Origin: Pseudomonas sp. PDM16
GTDB lineage: Bacteria > Pseudomonadota > Gammaproteobacteria > Pseudomonadales > Pseudomonadaceae
Length of the DNA: 64,000 nt
Direction: 5' to 3'
NCBI RefSeq assembly: GCF_014851865.1
Contig: NZ_JACVAM010000003.1
Coordinates: 186,001 to 250,000 of the forward strand
Of this stretch, positions 59,137 through 64,000 are shown piece after piece. The translations under genes and the position numbers were made by a program. Position 1 is the first letter of the stretch, and each line of letters opens with the position of its first letter. Under the pieces are notes generated by a model. The model saw nothing but the letters and a program-made list of their open reading frames with translations, did no database searches and was not told where the DNA came from.

Positions 59137-60711
59137 TCAGCTGCGCCGCGCATAGGCGCGGGTGGTCAACAGATACACCGGCAGGCCGGATACCAGCACC
59201 AGCAGCGCGGCATAGGGCGCGGCGGCGGCATATTCGAGGTTGCCGGTGTGCGACCACACGGCCGTGGCCAGGGTATCCAGGCCGGTCGGACCGAGGATCA
59301 GCGTGGCGGTCAGCTCCTTCATGCAGTCGAGGAACACCAGCACGAAACCGGCGCCAATGGCCGGGAAGATGATCGGTAGGGTGACCTTGAAGAAGGTCGC
59401 CAGCGGCGTGTGACCGAGGGTGCGCGCGGCCTCCTCCAGCTGTGGCGAAGCCTTCTCCAACGCGGTGCGGATCGAGCCCTGGGCCATCGGCATGAACAAC
59501 AGCGCGTAGCACACCAGCAGCAACAGGCTGGTTTGGTACAGCGCCGGCACGTAGCCGAGGGCGAAGAACACCAGCGACAGGGCGATCACCAGCCCCGGCA
59601 GCGCATGCAGCAGGTAAGGCAGGCGGTCAGCCAGCCAGGCCATGCGCCCGTAATAGCGCACCACCACCAGGCACACCGGCAGCGCCAGCAGGCAGCTGAG
59701 CAACGCGCCGCCGAAGGACAGCGACAGCGACGACCACAGGGCGCTGAGGATGTCCTCCACCGGGAAGCTGGCCGAGCTGCCGTCGACGATCCAGAAACCG
59801 AGCATGCCCAGCGGCGTGCCGCAGCCCACCGCCACCAGCACCAGCAGCAGCGCCTGCAACGGCCAGCCCCAGGCGCCCAGGCGCACACGCGGTGCCTGGC
59901 GGGCCACACCCTGGCCGGTACGCGCATAGCCGCGGCCACGCAGGCGGAACTCGCCCCACAGCATGATCAGGCACAGGCCCAGCAGCAGCGCCGAGAGCAT
60001 GGCGGCGTTGGTGTTGGAGAACTCCAGCTCGAACTGCTGGTAGATCGCCGTGGTGAAGGTCTGGTAACGCATGATCGACGGCGCACCGAACTCCACCAAC
60101 ATGTGCACCGCCACCAGCAAGCTGGTGGCCATCAGCACCGGACGCACCAGTGGCAGGGTCACCTTCCAGAATATCTGCCGGCGGTTGTAGCCGAGCATGC
60201 GCGCCGACTCTTCCAGCGCCGGGTCGAGGCTGCGCAAGGTGGCGGCCACCGGCAGGTACACCAGCGGATATTTCGACAGGATCATCACCAGCACGGTGCC
60301 ACCCAATCCCTCGAACATCGGGCCGATGGAGATCCAGGTGAAGCCGGCGACGAAGGACGGAATGGCGAACGGCAGGCACAGCAGCACGTTCCACTGCCGG
60401 CGCCAGCGCAGGTCGCTGCGCTCGACCAGCCAGGCCAGGGCCATGCCGATCACTGCGCAGCCGACGGTGACCAGCACCATCAGCTTCATGGTGTTGGCCA
60501 GCAGGCCGAATACGAAGGGACGCCAGAGCAGGTGCCAGGCCTCGTGCCAGCCGGCCTGGGCAGTGCGCGCCACCACGTAGAACAGCGGCAGCGCGGCGAC
60601 CAGCAGCAACGCCAGCACCGGCAGCTGCAGCCACAGCGGTGGCGCCTTGCGCCGGCGGCGGCCGACATGCAGCGGCGCCGGCAGCTCCTGCTCGAGCACA
60701 TCCACCTGCAT
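59137..60711 (-). CDS. Iron(III) ABC transporter permease (FbpB/HitB type)
   Basis: A 524-residue fused permease with about twelve membrane segments. Two EAA-like loops are present: one in RSLDPALEESARMLGYNRRQ and one in KASPQLEEAARTLGHTPLAT. This duplicated form is the FbpB/SfuB family for periplasmic Fe3+. It starts 1 base after the binding-protein gene. No ATPase gene accompanies it in this window. Confidence 0.93.
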   Translation of the reverse strand: MQVDVLEQELPAPLHVGRRRRKAPPLWLQLPVLALLLVAALPLFYVVARTAQAGWHEAWHLLWRPFVFGLLANTMKLMVLVTVGCAVIGMALAWLVERSDLRWRRQWNVLLCLPFAIPSFVAGFTWISIGPMFEGLGGTVLVMILSKYPLVYLPVAATLRSLDPALEESARMLGYNRRQIFWKVTLPLVRPVLMATSLLVAVHMLVEFGAPSIMRYQTFTTAIYQQFELEFSNTNAAMLSALLLGLCLIMLWGEFRLRGRGYARTGQGVARQAPRVRLGAWGWPLQALLLVLVAVGCGTPLGMLGFWIVDGSSASFPVEDILSALWSSLSLSFGGALLSCLLALPVCLVVVRYYGRMAWLADRLPYLLHALPGLVIALSLVFFALGYVPALYQTSLLLLVCYALLFMPMAQGSIRTALEKASPQLEEAARTLGHTPLATFFKVTLPIIFPAIGAGFVLVFLDCMKELTATLILGPTGLDTLATAVWSHTGNLEYAAAAPYAALLVLVSGLPVYLLTTRAYARRS

Positions 60712-60712
60712 A

Positions 60713-61732
60713 TCAGTTCATCCCGGCTTCGCGCTGCAGGTCCAGGGCGTCCTCGGCCAGGCCGATCTCGGAGGCGGTGATGGCCGGCGGCTTGAGCTGA
60801 TCCAGCGGCTTGAGCAGCGGGTCGGCGGCCACGGCCTTGTTCACCGGATACTCCGGCGACTTGCTCAGCACCACCTTCTGCCCTTCCTCACTGATCATGA
60901 AGGCGAGGAACTGCTGGGCTTCCTTGGGATGCTTGGTCGACTTCACTACCGCCGCGCCGGAGACGCTGGCCAGACCGCCGGCATCGCCGTCGGCGAAGTA
61001 GTGCAGCTTGGACTTCAGTTCGCCCTTCTCGCGCTTGAGCGCCATCCAGTAGTAGCTGTTGATCAGTGCCGCACCAACCTCACCATTCTCCACCGCCTTC
61101 ATGGCGATGACGTTGTTGGTGTAGGTGGAGCCGAAGGCCTTGAGCCCGACCAGCCACTCCTCGGCGGCCTCGCGACCATTGAGGCGGATCACCGCAGCCG
61201 TCTGGCCGACGAATTCGCCGCTGCTGGGGACAAAGGCGATCTTGCCGTCCCACTCGGGTTCGGCCACTTCCAGCACGCTCTTCGGCAGCTCGGCCTCGCT
61301 GACCAGTTCCGGATTGTAGGCCAGCACCCGCACGCGGGTGGTGATGCCCAGCCAGCGACCCTGGTCATCCGACAGCTTGGGGTCGATCTGCGCGAGGGTG
61401 GCCGGGTCGACCTGGGCCAGCAGGCCCTGGCTGGCCAGCTTGACCAGCGGCGGAGCTTCTTCGGTGTAGATCACGTCGGCCGGCGAGCGCTCGCCTTCCT
61501 CGGCGATCTGGTTGGCCAACTGGCCGCCACCGCCCTTGCGGATCAGCACCTTGATCCCGGTCTTCTTCTCGAAGGCCGCTGCTACCGCCTTGCCGGTAGC
61601 CTCGTGCTGGCCGTTGTAGAGGGTCAGGGTTACCGGGTCGTCGGCGCGCGCGCCACTGGCGAACAGCATGCCGCAGGACAGAACGGCGGCGCCGATCGCG
61701 CGCGCCAACCCGGTTACTCGATGTGCCGACAT
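60713..61732 (-). CDS. Iron(III) ABC transporter periplasmic binding protein (FbpA/HitA type)
   Basis: A 339-residue binding protein. Start at 61732 with AGAGGAA upstream; signal peptide ends near FASGARA|DD. Mature start VTLTLYNGQHEATGKAVAAA, with VIYTEEAPPLVKLASQG and SYYWMALKREKG where two adjacent Tyr fit the FbpA iron site. Family members bind Fe3+ directly. A Fur-like box overlaps its promoter. First gene of a two-gene operon with the permease. Confidence 0.92.
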   Translation of the reverse strand: MSAHRVTGLARAIGAAVLSCGMLFASGARADDPVTLTLYNGQHEATGKAVAAAFEKKTGIKVLIRKGGGGQLANQIAEEGERSPADVIYTEEAPPLVKLASQGLLAQVDPATLAQIDPKLSDDQGRWLGITTRVRVLAYNPELVSEAELPKSVLEVAEPEWDGKIAFVPSSGEFVGQTAAVIRLNGREAAEEWLVGLKAFGSTYTNNVIAMKAVENGEVGAALINSYYWMALKREKGELKSKLHYFADGDAGGLASVSGAAVVKSTKHPKEAQQFLAFMISEEGQKVVLSKSPEYPVNKAVAADPLLKPLDQLKPPAITASEIGLAEDALDLQREAGMN

Positions 61733-61769
61733 AAGCCACTTTCCTCTGAAACAAAAAGTTACCGGGACG

Positions 61770-61800
61770 ATTATACGGGCCAATTGCATCTGATTCTCAA
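61770..61800 (-). promoter_or_regulatory. Promoter of the iron operon
   Basis: On the minus strand TATAAT at 61775-61770 is a perfect -10; TTGAGA (61800-61795) could be the -35 with a long 19-bp spacer. It lies 38 bases before the start codon. Confidence 0.6.
61781..61799. promoter_or_regulatory. Candidate Fur box over the iron-operon promoter
   Basis: Minus-strand GAGAATCAGATGCAATTGG matches the 19-bp Fur consensus at about 10 positions and reads as three GATAAT-like hexamers. It covers the -35 and spacer, where Fur would block transcription. Sequence match alone is modest. Confidence 0.45.
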
Positions 61801-61830
61801 GAAATGGCTGCGGCAGATCGCGCAGCCGGC

Positions 61831-62445
61831 TCAGCGAGTCAGTGCGAGCTTCAGTCCGAAGCCTACCAGGCACAGCCCGGCCAAGCGTTCCAGCGCCTTG
61901 CCCAACTGTGGGCGAGCACGCATGCGCTCGATCAGCTGATGGGTCAGCAGGGTCACCACCAGGCCGTAGACGAAGGTCAGCAGGGCTACCGTCAGCGCCA
62001 TCACGGCGAAGGTCAGCAGCCCCTGGTGCCGCGCCGGGTCTATGAACAGCGGGAAGAAGGCCATGTAGAAGACGATGGCCTTGGGATTGAACAGGGTGAT
62101 CACCGCCGTCTGACGCAGGTAATGGCCGGCGCTGATATGCACTGCCGGGGCGCTGCCCGGCTTGGCCAGCAGCATGCGCGCACCGAGCCAGACCAGATAG
62201 CCTGCGCCCAGCCACTGCACGGCATGGAAGGCCGTCGGGTAGGCCGCCAGCAGTGCCGCCACTCCGGCCACCGCCAGCCACATCAGCACCTGGTCACCGA
62301 GGATGATACCAAAGGTCGAGGCCAGACCGCCGCGCACGCCGCCCTTGCCGGTGGAGGTGATCAGCGCCAGGTTGCCCGGCCCCGGAATCATCAGCAGCAC
62401 CACGAAGGCGACCACGAAGGCGCCGTAGTCGGTGATCCCGAACAT
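61831..62445 (-). CDS. LysE/RhtB-family amino-acid exporter
   Basis: A 204-residue inner-membrane exporter with about six segments. The family block MIPGPGNLALITSTGKGGVR is at the N-terminus, then GIILGDQVLMWLAVAGVAAL and AVITLFNPKAIVFYMAFFPL. LysE/RhtB proteins export amino acids such as Lys, Thr or homoserine; substrate unknown. It lies between the guaA terminator and the iron operon, all on one strand. Confidence 0.92.
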   Translation of the reverse strand: MFGITDYGAFVVAFVVLLMIPGPGNLALITSTGKGGVRGGLASTFGIILGDQVLMWLAVAGVAALLAAYPTAFHAVQWLGAGYLVWLGARMLLAKPGSAPAVHISAGHYLRQTAVITLFNPKAIVFYMAFFPLFIDPARHQGLLTFAVMALTVALLTFVYGLVVTLLTHQLIERMRARPQLGKALERLAGLCLVGFGLKLALTR

Positions 62446-62478
62446 CGCGCTTCTCCTTATCAGCTGTCAGATACGAAA

Positions 62479-62498
62479 AGGGCAGCCATGGCTGCCCT
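62479..62498 (-). terminator. Terminator of guaA
   Basis: AGGGCAGCCATGGCTGCCCT is a perfect 20-base palindrome 12 bases after the guaA stop; on the minus strand it is followed by TTTTCG. Confidence 0.85.
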
Positions 62499-62510
62499 CT
62501 GCGTCGCGGA

Positions 62511-64000
62511 TCACTCCCACTCGATGGTGGCAGGCGGCTTGCTCGACACGTCGTAGGTGACGCGAGAGATACCGGAAATCTCGTTGATGATGCGGTTGGA
62601 GACCTTCTCCAGCAGCTCGTAGGGCAGGTGCGCCCAGCGTGCGGTCATGAAGTCGATGGTTTCCACGGCGCGCAGGGCCACGACCCAGGCGTAGCGACGG
62701 CCGTCACCAACCACGCCGACCGATTTCACCGGCTGGAACACCACGAAGGCCTGGCTGGTCTTGTGGTACCAGTCGAAATTGCGCAGCTCTTCGATGAAGA
62801 TGTGGTCGGCCAGACGCAGCAGGTCGGCGTATTCCTTCTTCACTTCGCCGAGGATGCGCACGCCCAGGCCCGGCCCCGGGAACGGGTGGCGGTAGACCAT
62901 GTCGTAGGGCAGACCCAGCTCCAGGCCGATCTTGCGCACCTCGTCCTTGAACAGCTCGCGCAGCGGCTCGACCAGGGAGAACTGCATGTCCTCCGGCAGG
63001 CCACCGACGTTGTGGTGGGACTTGATCACGTGGGCCTTGCCGGTCTTGGCACCAGCCGACTCGATCACGTCCGGGTAGATGGTGCCCTGGGCGAGGAACT
63101 TCACGTCCTTGAGCTTGGTGGCTTCTTCATCGAACACTTCGATGAAGCTGCGACCGATGATCTTGCGCTTCTCTTCCGGGTCGGCGACGCCGGCCAGGCG
63201 GCCGAGGAACAGCTCTTCGGCGTTGGCGCGGATCACCTTGACGCCCATGTTCTCGGCGAACATGGCCATCACCTGGTCGCCTTCCTTGTGGCGCAGCAGG
63301 CCGTTGTCGACGAACACGCAGGTCAGCTGGTCGCCGATGGCGCGGTGCAGCAGCGCGGCAACTACCGAGGAGTCGACGCCGCCGGACAGACCCAGCAGCA
63401 CCTTAGCGGTGCCGACCTGGGCACGCACGGTGGCGATGGCGTCTTCGACGATATTGGCCGGGGTCCACAGGGCTTCGCAGCCGCAGATGTCGAGGATGAA
63501 GCGCGAGAGGATGCGACCGCCCTGTTTGGTGTGGGTCACTTCCGGGTGGAACTGCACGCCGTAGTAAGCGCGGCTGTCGTCGGCCATGGCAGCGATCGGG
63601 CAGCTCGGGGTGCTGGCCAGGATGTGGAACCCGGCAGGCATGGCGGTAACCTTGTCGCCGTGGCTCATCCACACGTCCAGACCCAGCACACCGTCGGTGT
63701 CCACGTGGTCTTCGATGCCGTCGAGCAGGCGGGCCTTGCCGATCACGTCGACGCGGGCGTAGCCGAACTCACGCAGGTCGGAACCTTCGACCTTGCCGCC
63801 GAGCTGCTCGGCCATGGTCTGCATGCCGTAGCAGATGCCGAACAGCGGCACGTTGAGGTCGAACACCGCCTGCGGCGCGCGCGGGCTGTTGGCTTCGTGC
63901 ACCGACTCCGGGCCACCGGCGAGGATGATGCCGCGCGGGGCGAAGGCGCGGATCGCCTCGTTGTCCATGTCGAACGGATGGATTTCGCAGTACACACCGA
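62511..64000 (-). CDS. guaA: GMP synthase (glutamine-hydrolysing), N-terminus beyond window
   Basis: GuaA aminates XMP to GMP. About 496 of an expected 525 residues are visible; the first 28-30 lie past base 64000. Class I amidotransferase part: [16 protein letters not shown] (active Cys) and [16 protein letters not shown] (His/Glu). ATP-pyrophosphatase part: [17 protein letters not shown], and the dimerisation domain ending [14 protein letters not shown]. No frameshift seen. guaB is expected just outside the window (knowledge of gene order). Confidence 0.97.
   Translation of the reverse strand, partial: GVYCEIHPFDMDNEAIRAFAPRGIILAGGPESVHEANSPRAPQAVFDLNVPLFGICYGMQTMAEQLGGKVEGSDLREFGYARVDVIGKARLLDGIEDHVDTDGVLGLDVWMSHGDKVTAMPAGFHILASTPSCPIAAMADDSRAYYGVQFHPEVTHTKQGGRILSRFILDICGCEALWTPANIVEDAIATVRAQVGTAKVLLGLSGGVDSSVVAALLHRAIGDQLTCVFVDNGLLRHKEGDQVMAMFAENMGVKVIRANAEELFLGRLAGVADPEEKRKIIGRSFIEVFDEEATKLKDVKFLAQGTIYPDVIESAGAKTGKAHVIKSHHNVGGLPEDMQFSLVEPLRELFKDEVRKIGLELGLPYDMVYRHPFPGPGLGVRILGEVKKEYADLLRLADHIFIEELRNFDWYHKTSQAFVVFQPVKSVGVVGDGRRYAWVVALRAVETIDFMTARWAHLPYELLEKVSNRIINEISGISRVTYDVSSKPPATIEWE

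Noticed and set aside
61831..62445. Fusion of the LysE exporter frame with the iron binding protein frame (open from 62281 to 60713)
   Set aside because: The frame is open across the gap by chance; each protein has its own start, and the binding protein has a signal peptide at 61732.

Overview
The window is a GC-rich chromosomal segment from a Pseudomonas-type gammaproteobacterium. I infer the genus from gene content and order: thrC-hom-dsbC-xerD, rpsP-rimM-trmD-rplS-ffh, purL/mltF, tadA, multicopper oxidase and guaA appear in the order I recall for Pseudomonas (memory, not a search). A PaAP-type aminopeptidase, an aapJQMP-type transporter beside an EstB-type esterase, and DUF2790/DUF2789 proteins point the same way. 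I saw no tRNA, rRNA, CRISPR, phage or intact insertion sequence. Nearly all of it is dense housekeeping sequence with clear hairpin terminators between convergent genes.

Layout: (1) 1-9.7 kb: end of a thiolase, a small inverted-repeat element (MITE-like), an epimerase-hemH-binding protein operon, a FAD oxidoreductase with a Trp-rich small protein, rlmF, an orphan binding protein, an Lrp regulator divergent from yjeH, and a membrane-anchored TAXI protein. (2) 9.7-15.9 kb: secreted aminopeptidase, nucleoid protein NdpA with an anchored glutaredoxin, a GST, a GIY-YIG protein, a SnoaL-like protein and a GlxA-type AraC regulator. (3) 15.9-21.2 kb: a general amino-acid ABC transporter on the minus strand with a sigma-54 promoter and an NtrC-like site, divergent from an EstB-like esterase. 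(4) 21.4-26.1 kb: a cNMP-GGDEF protein, a dipeptidase, rhlB, a ribbon-helix-helix protein and a DJ-1/PfpI protein. (5) 26.2-43.7 kb: threonine biosynthesis with dsbC and xerD, an antiporter, the ribosomal protein/tRNA methylation/SRP block, a CcsA-like protein, a shortened CorB/CorC-like protein, purT, a gamma carbonic anhydrase and two divergent Nudix hydrolases. (6) 43.8-47.8 kb: an L,D-transpeptidase, the ohrR/ohr peroxide module with palindromic operators, an esterase, a Nif3/YqfO-like protein and a double CDGSH protein. (7) 47.8-64 kb: purL, mltF, a three-gene glycosylation operon, tadA, a multicopper oxidase, an iron(III) ABC system, a LysE exporter and guaA (cut by the window end).

The most interesting items are the flippase/GT2/GT-C operon at 53477-56585, which has the architecture of a Gtr-type surface-glycan modification system; the double CDGSH protein whose first site has Cys in place of the ligand His; the MITE-like element sitting exactly at a stop codon; the CorB-like protein without its DUF21 membrane domain; and the sigma-54/NtrC-like control region of the amino-acid transporter.
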